DNA of 64,000 bases, from contig OX388307.1 of the NCBI GenBank assembly GCA_947579605.1, forward strand, positions 27,443,237 to 27,507,236, given 5' to 3'. Numbering within the stretch: position 1 is the first letter of the stretch; every line of letters starts with the position of its first letter. Below, one piece after another: positions 1 through 10,100 of this stretch. A program made the translations under genes and the position numbers. Source of the DNA: Athripsodes cinereus. Its lineage: Eukaryota > Arthropoda > Insecta > Trichoptera > Leptoceridae. Under the pieces are notes generated by a model. It searched no databases. It was not told where the DNA came from and saw nothing but the letters and a program-made list of their open reading frames with translations.

Positions 1-22
1 CACTAGAATAACTTTAATTAGA

Positions 23-63
23 GTTAAAACGTTTTCGGAACTACTTGTTCCATCATCAGTAAC
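23..63 (-). ncRNA. Hammerhead-like ribozyme motif, left arm of F1
   Basis: Read on the minus strand from 63 to 23: GTTA, CTGATGA, one T, a 5-bp hairpin (GGAAC/GTTCC, loop AAGTA), GAA, the palindrome AACGTT, T, then TAAC. GTTA pairs with the final TAAC (helix I), the hairpin is helix II, and the palindrome would be helix III when two molecules pair. All invariant hammerhead core positions (C3, U4, G5, A6, G8, A9, G12, A13, A14) are present. The single U between A9 and helix II departs from the textbook core. Activity is not shown. Confidence 0.68.
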
Positions 64-314
64 AATACTAAACATATTATTTTCAAGGACAGTCAATGTT
101 ATGGTGAAGGTGAAGGAGTGGTGGGCGGGGGCAGGGGTGGAGTATAAAGAAGCATAGACAAGAGTAGAGATGATATGGGTGGAATTTGGATATTTATAAT
201 GTTTTCATTCTTTATGCAGCAATTATTTCTTTCTAATGATTCCAATATATCCAACTTTCTTCCTTTGTCACAGTTATGAATCAATTCTATGTTATGTAAC
301 ATATGTTTAGTATT

Positions 315-355
315 GTTACTGATGATGGAACAAGTAGTTCCGAAAACGTATTAAC
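315..355 (+). ncRNA. Hammerhead-like ribozyme motif, right arm of F1
   Basis: Mirror copy of the left-arm motif: GTTA 315-318, CTGATGA 319-325, T 326, hairpin 327-341, GAA 342-344, then AACGTA 345-350, T 351, TAAC 352-355. The only difference from the left copy is T to A at 350, which breaks the AACGTT palindrome. This copy may therefore be weaker. Confidence 0.62.
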
Positions 356-377
356 TCTAATTAAAGTTATTCTAGTG

Positions 378-795
378 GAAAATACAAAGTTTCTTTTATA
401 CTAATTAATTGAATATATATTTTGTATTGGTACAAAGAGAAATAAAATGTAAGGGGATATGGGAGCGGTCTGTTTCTTACAATGAACGCAAAAAACAGCT
501 GATGATGTCGATGATTGAGCTATTACCTATATCAGTTTTAATTAAGCAATTCGAGATATTACATAAGATTGGAAAAGTTTGCTGCTAAAAAATTCAAGCA
601 ATGAATGAAAATCACTTATAAGTCTGCAATGTTTGAAAACCAAATTGAAATATTTTTATTACGATACATAAATTAAACTTTTATTATTGAAATAATTTCA
701 TTAACTAAAATTACATAATATGAAACTCAATACCTTGTTGAGCAAAGTTTGTGAGTCGTGAAATGTATCGCTTAATAAAAATGAATCTGGATTTA
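378..795. other. AT-rich spacer, nothing recognised
   Basis: No coding pattern, RNA motif or repeat relationship was recognised in this stretch. Confidence 0.5.
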
Positions 796-1130
796 ATTTG
801 TTACTACTACTACTATACCATCATGGCTTATCCCACAATTGGGATAGCCACTGGAGCAGCTGCGTGTAATAAACATGAAAGTTATTCTCTCCGTGTCAAC
901 AATAAATTACGACATTTAGGATGGGTGGCCAGCCTCATCGCTGAAAATTAAAATGTTTTTTCGAAGACCTGCCTTTTACGCGAAAACTGTCGCTCGTAAA
1001 CTTACGGAAAATATTGGGAGACCAATTCTTTGCCAGGTGCTCCATGTAACATATCCAATATTTGACTTAAAACAAATCCAGATGTACCCTAGACACCCTC
1101 ACATTAAGCGTTTATGATTTGAATGATTTG
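796..1130 (+). repeat. Dispersed repeat P, copy 1 (longest)
   Basis: It begins with a TAC run and CTATACCATCATGGC, then contains TATCCCACAATTGGGATAGC, a conserved ATAAACATG block, and GGATGGGTGGCCAGCCTCATC. It ends with a block containing AAATCCAGATGTACCC. The same ordered blocks recur at 17815-18060 (-), 23800-23950, 34595-34685, 43695-43860 (-), 47400-47560 (-), 50045-50150 (-), 56040-56400 (-) and 56930-57030. No protein or tRNA promoter is evident, so the class is unknown. Boundaries are approximate. Confidence 0.6.
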
Positions 1131-1149
1131 AATCGAAACTATTCAAAAC

Positions 1150-1300
1150 CAAAAATGTATTTTTAGTTGGAAGATATCGCGCTTCAGAGATAAACTCGCC
1201 TATTGCACAAAATTATGTGTTCTGTAGTTATCATACCATGTATTTTTTCTTTGTAGGTGTACTGATTTTGTGCAATAAAGATTATTATTATTATTATTTT
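1150..1300 (+). repeat. LINE-type 3' tail, family T, copy 1
   Basis: A conserved block (AGTTGGAAGATATCGCGC followed by GATAAACTCGCC) leads through AT-rich sequence to GCAATAAAG and an ATT-repeat tail. The block also occurs at 40380-40530 (+), 20640-20865 (-) and 29560-29660 (-). A shared small stem plus a simple-repeat end is typical of a non-LTR retrotransposon 3' untranslated region recognised by its reverse transcriptase. No coding part remains here. Confidence 0.55.
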
Positions 1301-2042
1301 GAACTATGCATGGAAAACTATATTATGTGATAAGTTCTATAAAAAAGCATTTTACAAAATAGTCAGAACCAATGAAATTTTATTGAAAAAATACAGAGGA
1401 AATCAATGTTAATATGGAAATTAGTCGTTATTTAGTTTTTGCGTTTTACAAACATTTTACACTAATGGCCTTGTTGCCTAACCATTAACCAAGGCAAATA
1501 CCAAATGTATGTACCAAACAATCCATTATTTGTGACAATTTGTTTCATTTGTGTATTATGACTCTAACTAAGTTTTTAAATGATGATTTAACACATTGTC
1601 GCATAACGCACTCTGCTTATAATTTCAGTAGGTAATCATATTTTAAAATAATAATTAATCTCTAAGTTATTATTTCACAGTGCAGTATGATATGAAATAT
1701 TACCTACGTCCATCGTGATTATGATAAATTATCAACAATAATACGAGTACAGATCATCCTTGACATATTATTATATTCCAACTTTGTCACGTGAGTTGAT
1801 CTATATTGAAGAATGGAAAATTAAATACCTGCACAAAATCTGCCACCTGATCCACCACAGGTATAAAAAACAATAAATCAATTATTGTGTGTGATAGGAA
1901 GGCAATTTTAATTTATGGCGTTGTCAATAATTTTGTAAAAGTTTTTTTTTTATTTCTTTTACATAAATAATATATTTCATCATAACAAGTGAAAAACAAA
2001 CAATAATAAGCGTTAAAATATATATTTAATTTGTTAAGGAAT
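1301..2042. other. AT-rich spacer, nothing recognised
   Basis: AT-rich unique-looking sequence up to the target duplication of the next LINE. No exon-like or RNA-like feature was found. Confidence 0.45.
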
Positions 2043-2062
2043 AAGTTATTTTTATATTTACG

Positions 2063-2917
2063 TACAATGCGAGGACGCTGAGGCATGACAAGGAGTTGGT
2101 TGCCGCCAAGATAGCGAGTGACTATGGGTTAGACCTGCTAGGTGTGTCTGAGGCACGTCTTTTGGATTGTGGTAGGAGTGAGGCGGGGAACTATTCCATG
2201 ATTCACTCTGGCTACAAGACAAAACACAAGCATGGTGTCGCCTTGCTAATGAGCAAACGGGCCGCCGGCTCGCTACTTGATTGGGAACCCATCTCCGACA
2301 GGCTACTACGCGCCTCGTTTAGGGCAACGGGTGACCCGTTGACGGTACTTTTGTGTTATGCCCCCACAGAGGATGCGGAGGGGACGGTCAAGCACAGTTT
2401 TTATGACTGTCTGGCAGCCGTCACATCCAAAATTCCTAAAAGGCATAGGATCGTTGTGATGGGCGATTTTAATGCCAAAGTAGGCAACGACCCACTAAAC
2501 GGTCCTGGCGTAATGGGGGGGCATGGCATGGGAGTGCTAAATGACAACGGCTCCCGTCTTATAGAGTATGCAACACTCCAAGGACTCCTTATTGGAGGAA
2601 CACTGTTTCCTCACAAGGATATCCACAAATACACGTGGACCTCACCTGATGGACGTACCAGAAACCAAATTGATCATCTTTTGGTTAAGGCCCGAGACCA
2701 CTCTGATCTACAGAATGTCAGGACATTTCGTGGAGCGGACCTGAAAACAGATCATGAGCTCCTTGTCGGAGCCATGAAGCTAAGGTTCAATAAATTTGCA
2801 AGACCAGCTGCACCGCGAGTGTTTGACGTCTGTGGGTTAGGGAATATTCGGTCTCGCATGAAGTATGAGGCTGAGCTGCACCAAGGATTTGAACTCTCTC
2901 GGTATCTTTCCGATAAT
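2063..2917 (+). pseudogene. LINE-A polyprotein, endonuclease part
   Basis: An open frame runs from YNARTLR (about 2063) to codon 2915-2917. It has the expected endonuclease/exonuclease/phosphatase signatures: LLGVSEA (catalytic Glu), VVMGDFNAKVG (Asp/Asn pair), RNQIDHLL, and TDHELLV near the end (the SDH motif in T form). This domain nicks the target DNA during target-primed integration. No natural ATG start is visible because the 5' end is lost; the first in-frame residues follow directly from the target duplication. The frame is cut at 2918 by LINE-B and resumes in phase at 4191 (codon AAT, then NDSVESAWEEF). The precise rejoining shows the break came from insertion, not decay. Confidence 0.85.
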
Positions 2918-2919
2918 TT

Positions 2920-3540
2920 TTACGGGACTTGGGAATTATCTTCGATCACCATTTAACTTTTATTCCGCATATAGAGGATATCACTAGCAGGGGAATGAGA
3001 ATGTTGGGATTTGTACTCAGAACAGCCAGAGATTTTGTGTCCATACCTGCAATTAAAACTATGTTCGTATCCTTAGTCAGGAGTCAGGTAGAGTATAACT
3101 CCCCTATATGGTCTCCTTACTACGCGGTCCACTCTAAGAATATTGAAAGAATACAGCGCAAATTTCTTAGACACGTCAACTATCTAATGCAAATTCCTGT
3201 TGAGGAAATTGATTACTCTTGTTTATTGTCGCTTTTGAATATGAACACTCTCTGTGATAGGCGTGTGATTTCTGATTTGATTTTGTTATTTAAGATTGTG
3301 AGAGGACTGTTCAATTGCTTTGAGTTGAGCGGGATGATCTCATACCATGTTCCGACAAGGGTCACTCGCCAAGCAATAACTTTTCATAGTGACGTGGTGT
3401 ATACCAACTATGCATATAATTCGCCTTTGAATAGAATTCATAGATTGGGAAACATTTACGGACACTTGTCGGATGTTTTCGCGGATTCCCTGTTTGAGTT
3501 CAGGCAGAGAATGGCGGAGAATTTTAAAGCCGTAATATAA
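2920..3540 (+). pseudogene. LINE-B reverse transcriptase, C-terminal fragment
   Basis: About 206 codons are open, starting mid-protein at RDLGIIFD and ending at a TAA. DLGIIFDHHLTF is the block that follows the RT palm in CR1/Jockey-type proteins (the usual form is LGVxxDxxLxF). It is followed by the thumb-like region with SLVRSQVEYNSPIWSP and IERIQRKFLRHV. Nothing N-terminal of this (endonuclease, YADD) is present, so it is a dead 5'-truncated copy. The downstream start codon sometimes called at 2929 is not biological. The frame has no internal stops, suggesting a fairly young insertion. Confidence 0.8.
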
Positions 3541-3596
3541 ATACTTTGTCCTTTTTTACCTACCCTTCCACTTTGGTAAATCTTGTCTTTGTGTTG

Positions 3597-4100
3597 TAAT
3601 TTGACATGATACGATATGTTTTGGTTTTAATTTGTAATTTTATATGATGCAATGTGTTTTGTTTTTATTTAATGATTTGATATGATGTACCTAGTATGTT
3701 ATAATTTTATTTTATTTTATAATTTGATATGATACGGTGTATTTTTATTTTTTTTATTTTATAATTTTATGTGGTTTGCTGTAAATTTATTTTATGGTTT
3801 GATATGATTCAATTGTTTTATTTTTATTTTATGATTTGACATGATGAATGTGCTGTAATTTTATTCTATAATTTGACATGACAGTGTGTTTTATTTTTAT
3901 TTTGAAATTCGATGTGATGCAGTGTATTGTAACTTTATTTTATGGTTAGATATGATACAGTTTTTTTTTATGATTTGACATGATGCTGTTGATATGTTGT
4001 AATTTTATTATGTGGTTTATGTGACACAATGTGTTTAATTTTTATTTTTATAATTTGAAGTGATGCAGTATATTTTGTTTTTGTTTTGATTTTAATTTGA
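3597..4100 (+). repeat. Degenerate tandem repeats in the LINE-B 3' untranslated region
   Basis: About eight to ten imperfect units of roughly 40-60 bp recur. Each contains a version of ATTTGATATGATGCAGTGT followed by a T-rich run such as TTTTATTTTATAATT. Unit length drifts, as in an old tandem array. It lies wholly within LINE-B between the ORF stop and the (TAAA)n tail. Confidence 0.65.
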
Positions 4101-4190
4101 TACGATGGTGGTGTTGTACAATTGTTGTTTATAACAATGTATTAAAGGCGTAAGCCGTATGTATTATTATAAATAAATAAATAAATAAAT

Positions 4191-6269
4191 AATGACTCAG
4201 TAGAGTCGGCCTGGGAGGAGTTCCAGAGAGTGGTGAAGGCTGCAGCGGTTGCGTCCATTGGGTTCAAAGAGAGGAACAAACCACCATGGATGTCTGTGGA
4301 GTCCTGGGGATATATTCAAGATCGCCAAAAAGTCAAAACACTCAGAGATGCTGAAAAGTCCCCTACGAAACTGGAGGCCCTAAGAAATTCGTACAGAGAG
4401 CTAGACCGCCTGGTAAAGCAATCTGTGCGCAAAGACAGACGACGTGATGTCGAAGCCAAAATACAGCTTGCACAAACTGCCGCGGCCAGGAATGACTCGA
4501 AGACTCTCTTTGAAATTACCCGCATGTTAGGAGGAAGAGGTCAGAATAAGACTGCTGACTCAATTAATGATAGCAATGGAAACCTGATCTCTGCCCCTGA
4601 CTTAGTAAGAGGAAGATGGAGAGAACACTTTGAGTTCATTCTAAACCGACCGGACCCCTCCTCACCTTTTGATGTTGGCAATGAGGATGGCGACCTAGAT
4701 ATCCCACAGGTATCTGGGATAGCCGAAACCCCCCCAACACATGAGGAGATTGAGGCAGCTGTAAAAAGGCTAAAAAACAACAAGGCCCCAGGTGAGGATG
4801 GAATCTACGCAGAGCTCCTTAAGTATGGCATGAATGCGCTTATCCACCCACTGTACCATCTCTTTAACAAGGTGTGGAATGAGGAGCTCTGCCCGAAAGA
4901 TTGGAGAAATGGATCCATCGTGACACTTTTCAAGAAGGGAAACCCACTGGAATGCGGAAACTACCGTGGCATCACACTACTTAGTGTGCCCGGTAAAGTT
5001 CTCTCACAAATCATATTGAGTCGCATTCAAAAACCAGTGTTGGCATCTCTGAGAAAGCAACAATGCGGGTTTGTGCCTGGCAAGTCCTGTTCGGACGCAA
5101 TTTTCTGTGCCAGATGTGTACTCCAACAGTCGCAAGAGTTCAACTCACCGCTTGCATGTTGCTTCATTGACTACGAAAAAACTTTTGACAGCCCCCACAG
5201 ACCAACCATATGGAAAATACTGGCCGCGTATGGCATCCCGCCCAAGGTGGTAACCATGATCAAAGCCCTGCATATGGACTCTGAATGTTCTGTCAGAACA
5301 TCAAGTGGTCCAACTGACACCTTCAGGATCACCACTGGAGTCCGGCAGGGCTGTGTATTGGCACCTTTTATCTTTGCCATAATTATGGACTACCTGCTCA
5401 GAAAATCTATTCTGGGCCCTGGCGGTGTGCCTTTATCACAGCGTGAAAACAGTGAGACGTCTGTGGGAGTGCTGCACGATCTTGAATATGCGGATGATCT
5501 AGCCCTTTTTGATACATCTGTGGACGGATTACAGTGCAACGCTAATGCTCTTTATAAAAATTCCTTGCGCCTTGGCCTTCGTATCAACGCTCGTAAAACG
5601 GAGTACATATGTAATAGTACATGCACGAGTACTCACACCCCACTAATGGTTGGTAATTCCCAAATATCTCAGGTTAGCAAATTCAGGTACCTGGGAGCAA
5701 CCATAACGCCAGAGGGTGATCTCCGGTCGGAATTACCAATCCGCATAGGGGCAGCTAGTGGGGCGTTCAATAACATGAACAAAGTTTGGAAGGCGTCTGG
5801 ACTCAGCATCAGGACAAAATGTCGCTTGTTCAATGCGTGCATCATCCCAATCCTTCTATATGGCTGTGAGTCTTGGCACTTAACCAAGGCTCAGGAGCGG
5901 AAGATACTAAGCTTTGAAAACGGGTGTCTTAGAAGGATTTTGGATGTCAAATGGTATGAACATGTTACAAATGATGCTGTGCGCCGGCGCACATAGCAGA
6001 GACCTGTAATCTCCGTAATACAGGAGAGACGATGGTCCTGGCTGGGACATGTTTTGAGAATGCCTAATGATAGTTGGCCAAAAAGAGCACTGTTTTTCCA
6101 TCCGCAGGGGTTCCGTTGGCCCGGGCGTCCCTCTTTCACAATACACCGTTCATATGACAACGATATCAGAGCGCAAAGAATGTCGTGGAAAGAGGTGACG
6201 CAATTGGCACAGAGACGCTCTGAATGGAGGAGGCTGGTTTCTGCCCTGTGCTCCCGAGAGGAGCGTTGA
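4191..6269 (+). pseudogene. LINE-A polyprotein, reverse transcriptase part
   Basis: The frame is open from 4191 to a TAG at 5994-5996. After that stop the same frame continues to 6269 (QRPVISVIQERRWSWLGHVL onward) and ends in TGA/TAA-rich tail. RT landmarks: KAPGEDGI, NYRGITLLSVPGKVL, CGFVPGKSCSDAI, FIDYEKTFD (catalytic Asp), TGVRQGCVLAPF, EYADDLALF (catalytic YADD, about residue 420 from the ATG at 4230), KFRYLGATI, then a C-terminal LLYGCESW and GRPSFTIHRSYDNDIRA. The 43268-43586 copy reads CAG where this one reads TAG, so the 5994 stop is a nonsense change. ATG 4230 is not the true start, since the protein is continuous with the endonuclease upstream. Confidence 0.87.
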
Positions 6270-6294
6270 AGGCGATGATGATGAAGTTATTTTT

Positions 6295-6889
6295 TTCTAA
6301 ACTTTTTGAAACTGCGCCACGATAAAGATATTTAACAACTTGTTTTCAGTACAACACCCATCATCTTAATTTTATTGGCACTTAGATGATGATACGCATT
6401 TTTATTATACTGTCCTCCTTCACTTGATATTACGGACGGAGTAGATGTGGAATACTCCGAATAAGATAATTTATTCTTCTATTTTTTCTCTAAATGTTAT
6501 TGACTATGCTTTAAGAAGATGATTCTGTTTTCAGTTTTGTGGTACAAAGTAAATGAACTGTCTATTAATTACTAACGTAGCCAAAGCGAGTTGATATATG
6601 AATCCGCTCCGAGCAACTAGTGCCTATGAAATTATTTGATAAGTTTTACGCCACAACAGTTTTTCTTTTTACATGTTTCATACAAATAAACATATTTTAC
6701 ATAACACTCCTTTGTTTCTCTCGTCATTTTTCTTATTTTCCATTAAAATTATTTTCTGCTTGAGAAAACTTACAAAAATAAAGCCATTTATCATTCGATC
6801 TTATATAATTTTCCTTGCATGCGTAAAATAGAGTTTATCTATTATTAAAAGCAATTACTCGTACTTTTTAAACACTCGATGACGCTGCG
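6295..6889. other. Spacer between LINE-A and LINE-C
   Basis: AT-rich sequence with no reading frame, RNA or repeat match that I can support. It ends at the 13-bp target duplication of LINE-C (6890-6902). Confidence 0.5.
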
Positions 6890-6898
6890 GATGTCTTC

Positions 6899-6934
<36 letters not shown>

Positions 6935-7007
6935 ACCTTCACCAATGATGGTGTTCCCGGTCAGTCTCAAGTATTTTTGAGTCAGCACAATTTTTTTTTT
7001 AAATCAA

Positions 7008-7098
7008 CATACATATATATACACATATACACACATACATATATACATATGCACACACACATACATACACATACACGCATATTTTTTTTTTTTTTTTT
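7008..7098. repeat. CA/TA-rich microsatellite plus T run
   Basis: Interspersed ATAC, ACAC and ATAT units from about 7008 to 7080 are followed by 17 T at 7082-7098. It sits in the 3' untranslated region of LINE-C. The internal T run (A run in the sense strand) could be an older poly(A) tail within the source element. Confidence 0.8.
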
Positions 7099-7138
7099 AA
7101 TAAAACTTAGTAATATAAAATCTCACCATCCCAAAAGT

Positions 7139-10100
7139 CTACAAACGCACCCCATTCATTTCCAAAAAACCATACAAAATTCTCACCATTTCAGCAGTTG
7201 GATCACACAAAAGACTTGGCAGGCCCATAGGGAGGTTACCCCTTCTCTTCAGAAGTTCCTGTACAAATTCATCCCTATTCTTGAGCAATTCACATTCGAA
7301 CACAATATGATTAAGATCCGCCACATCCACTCCACAGGAACATCTTGGGGAGTCCAATAAATTGATCCTACTCAAATGAGCCGGGGCAGTTGTATGTCCA
7401 GATCTCAGTCTGCAACTCAATGAAATTTCCCTGCGGGACAAACGGGCCCCAACAAACCATGGTTTCCTTGGAATGGCCTCCTGAACTTCCGTATACCACC
7501 TTCCGCGCTTTTTAGATGTCTCCTTCCAATCAGTCTCCCATTCCTCTAACATTTCTCTCTTTATTGTGGGAACAAAATCACTTGAAGGAATTTTTTTATA
7601 TTTTATTGGGTACGAACTCCTCGCACTCTTAGCCAGCATATCAACTCTTTCGTTTCCTGTTATTCCCTTGTGTCCTGGGAGCCAGGCCAAGATGACCCGC
7701 TGATCATTGAGATGTAAGAGATATAAGAGAAATCTTATTTTTATGAGGATCGTGTTATGTTTCACTTTAAAGGGAGAGGAGTTAAGTTGCAATAGACAGC
7801 TAAGTGAATCTGTAAATATGACACTATTATCTAGTTTTTCCTGGTAGACATGACTCAGAGCCTCCAAAATTGCCAAGCTCTCTGCCGTGAATATTGATGC
7901 ATTTGCGGGTAGGCTAAATATTTCACTAATGTCCAAGGTAGTATTAAGGAAAGCGCAACCCACAAATTGATCTTCCGCAGACTTCGATCCGTCCGTATAG
8001 ATATGGTTGAAGTTATTTAGCTTTGAAATGCAATCACCAAAGAGCTGATTCATTGTTTCGGAATGCTGACCTACTGTGTTGCTTTTCCTCCATTCATCGT
8101 TAAACTCAATCTCAGGTCTTAGCGCAAGCGACTCATATGGGATCTCATATATTGGATTTTGATAGCTACAAAATCTATTCTCTATTGTGCGAGACAACTT
8201 GTTGAAACTTTTGACTAAAGAACACTGTTGCATTTTATCAATTTCTGAACATTGAGCCAACTTTGGGAGGAGAGGATGTGATTGCGTCGAAATCGTAGAA
8301 AGAACGTATTTGTCGCTCAAATATTGCCTACGGATATTGATGGGAGGATCCACCGATTCCACTTGAAGAACATTTGTAGGGGTTGAATTCATACAGCCGG
8401 TTATTAGTCTGAGGCATTTGAACTGAATTCTGTCCAACTTAAGCTTTAAATATTTAGGAATGGGTTCGAAAATAATGGATCCGTATTCTATAATTGTTTT
8501 GACTAAAGCATTGTATAGTAGTTTTAATGTTTCTGGATGGGATCCCCACCAAACACCGGTTGTTGATTTAATCAAATTAAACGATTTATTACACTTGACA
8601 ACGATGTCACTAATATGAGTGGTCCAAAGTAAATTACTTTGGAAAGTGACACCCAAAAATTTTACTTCTTTACATATCGGAATGTTGTCGTTATCAAGTG
8701 CAATTGAAATTTTAGGCAATTTTCTCCTCTTTGTAAACACAACCACTTTTGATTTGGCAGTCGATAGTGCCAAATTATTTTCACCAAGCCATCCACTGAG
8801 AGAATTTAAGGCCTTTTCCAAGGATTCTGATGCTATGAGAGGGTCTTTGTTAACAGAGTATAAAGTAAGATCATCTGCGTATTGAATAATATTAACATTA
8901 TTTGGTATTGAACGTTCGATATCGTGAGTATATACGGAATATAACAGGGGACTCAAAACAGATCCTTGGGGTAACCCTTTGTGCGTGGTTCGGATGACCG
9001 AATTTTGTCCAGAATCCAAAAATATCAAGGTACGTTCTTTTAGAGTTTCAAATATCACATTGGCTAATTTGTAAGGAACAGCGAGTTTATGGAGTTTGTT
9101 TATTAAAGTAGGTATATGAACATTATCGTAGGCAGACGCTACGTCGAGAAATGCAGCAACCAGGCAATGTTTATTCGAAAAGGCGATTCGAATATCAGTA
9201 CTTAGAATACTCAAAGCATCCGTGGTACTTCTACCCTTACGGAATCCGCACTGACTGCGGGCAAGGCAGTTATTATGCTCCAAGAACCAGGATAATCTGT
9301 TCTTTATGAGGTGTTCCATCAATTTCGCTAAGGACGACGACAGAGCAATCGGTCTATATGATGTACTTTCATTGGGATTTTTATTTGGCTTTGCTATGGG
9401 CAAGATGTATTGTGTTTTCCAGTTGTTTGGGATTTGTGCTGACTCAAAAATACTATTTAGAATATTTAAAAAGAAATTCTGGAAATATGAACTGGATAGC
9501 TTTATAAATGAATAGGGTATATCATCTGGCCCAGGTGTTGAATCTTTTAAGTGTGATAGGACTGATTGTAATTCAAATAAGGAAAATGGGCTATTGAGAT
9601 TATGGGAAGGTCTGTTGTTGTATTGGAAATGGAGTTCCTGTTTTGAGACAACATATGGAGGAGCTAGATTATCTATGAATTGGAAAAACCAGACGGAATT
9701 CAAAGGGATTGGTGGTTTAGTGGGATTAAAGGACAATCTATATCTGCGCACCATCTCCCAGACCATCTTCGAGGATGACTGCGGAGAAAGATTTTTGCAG
9801 AAATGATGCCATCCCTCTTTTTTTTTTGTGCGAAGCAGTAGTTTAGTTTTGGCTTCTATGCGTTTATATTCGATAAGGTTTTTTACAGACATATCCTTTC
9901 GATATTTTTTCGCAGCCTCTTTCCTCTTACCAACTGCCTCTGAACACGCTGAATCCCACCAAGGAGCAGGGAATGATTTCATTCTTTGGAATGAGGAATG
10001 GTAAGGTATATATTTTTTGGCTAAAGAGGATATAGTTGTTACTAGTGTCTCATATGTATCAGTACAATCTGTTGATTCAGGAAATAGGTTGGTATTTTTG

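Larger units (their letters stand above)
1..377. mobile_element. Foldback element F1 with 76-bp inverted arms
   Basis: Bases 1-76 and 302-377 are inverted copies of each other with a single mismatch (near 28/350), separated by a 225-bp loop. The arms may continue to the left of the window. Each arm holds a hammerhead-like motif reading outward (minus strand 63-23, plus strand 315-355). The loop shows no coding evidence; a short minus-strand reading frame there is G/C-skewed simple sequence. The near-identity of the arms implies a young insertion or arm homogenisation. Confidence 0.85.
2918..4188 (+). mobile_element. LINE-B: 5'-truncated CR1/Jockey-like LINE nested in LINE-A
   Basis: LINE-A reads ATAAT at 2913-2917 and again at 4189-4193, a probable 5-bp target duplication. 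Removing 2918-4188 plus one ATAAT restores the LINE-A frame. The insert holds the end of a reverse-transcriptase ORF (2920-3540), a long AT-rich 3' untranslated region, and a (TAAA)n tail at about 4170-4188. Because the tail resembles the duplication, its exact right edge is uncertain by a few bases. Confidence 0.85.
2054..6283 (+). mobile_element. LINE-A: 5'-truncated APE/RT retrotransposon
   Basis: The 11-bp direct repeat AAGTTATTTTT at 2043-2053 and 6284-6294 marks its ends. Order: apurinic-type endonuclease (2063-2917), an inserted second LINE (2918-4188), reverse transcriptase (4189-5996), then a C-terminal region and a GATGATG tail. The endonuclease starts close to its N-terminal N(V/A)RTL motif, so little 5' sequence is missing. 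A single polyprotein with APE and RT, no RNase H and a GAT-rich tail fits an RTE-like group; the clade is an inference. The element is dead here because it is interrupted by an insertion and a nonsense codon. A 5'-truncated relative is at 43268-43586, and decayed pieces lie at 14793-14910, 16655-16890, 27350-27450 and 31938-32040. Confidence 0.9.

Noticed and set aside
99..302. Minus-strand open frame in the loop of F1
   Set aside because: Short, proline-rich at one end due to a G-rich simple sequence. No start context or motif.
4230..5996. A free-standing 588-residue reverse transcriptase gene starting at ATG 4230
   Set aside because: The frame is continuous upstream to 4191 and, across the LINE-B insertion, with the endonuclease. 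The 3' stop is a nonsense change.
6932..7360. Plus-strand open frame over the microsatellite
   Set aside because: It reads through a T run and CA/TA microsatellite and then the antisense of LINE-C ORF2.
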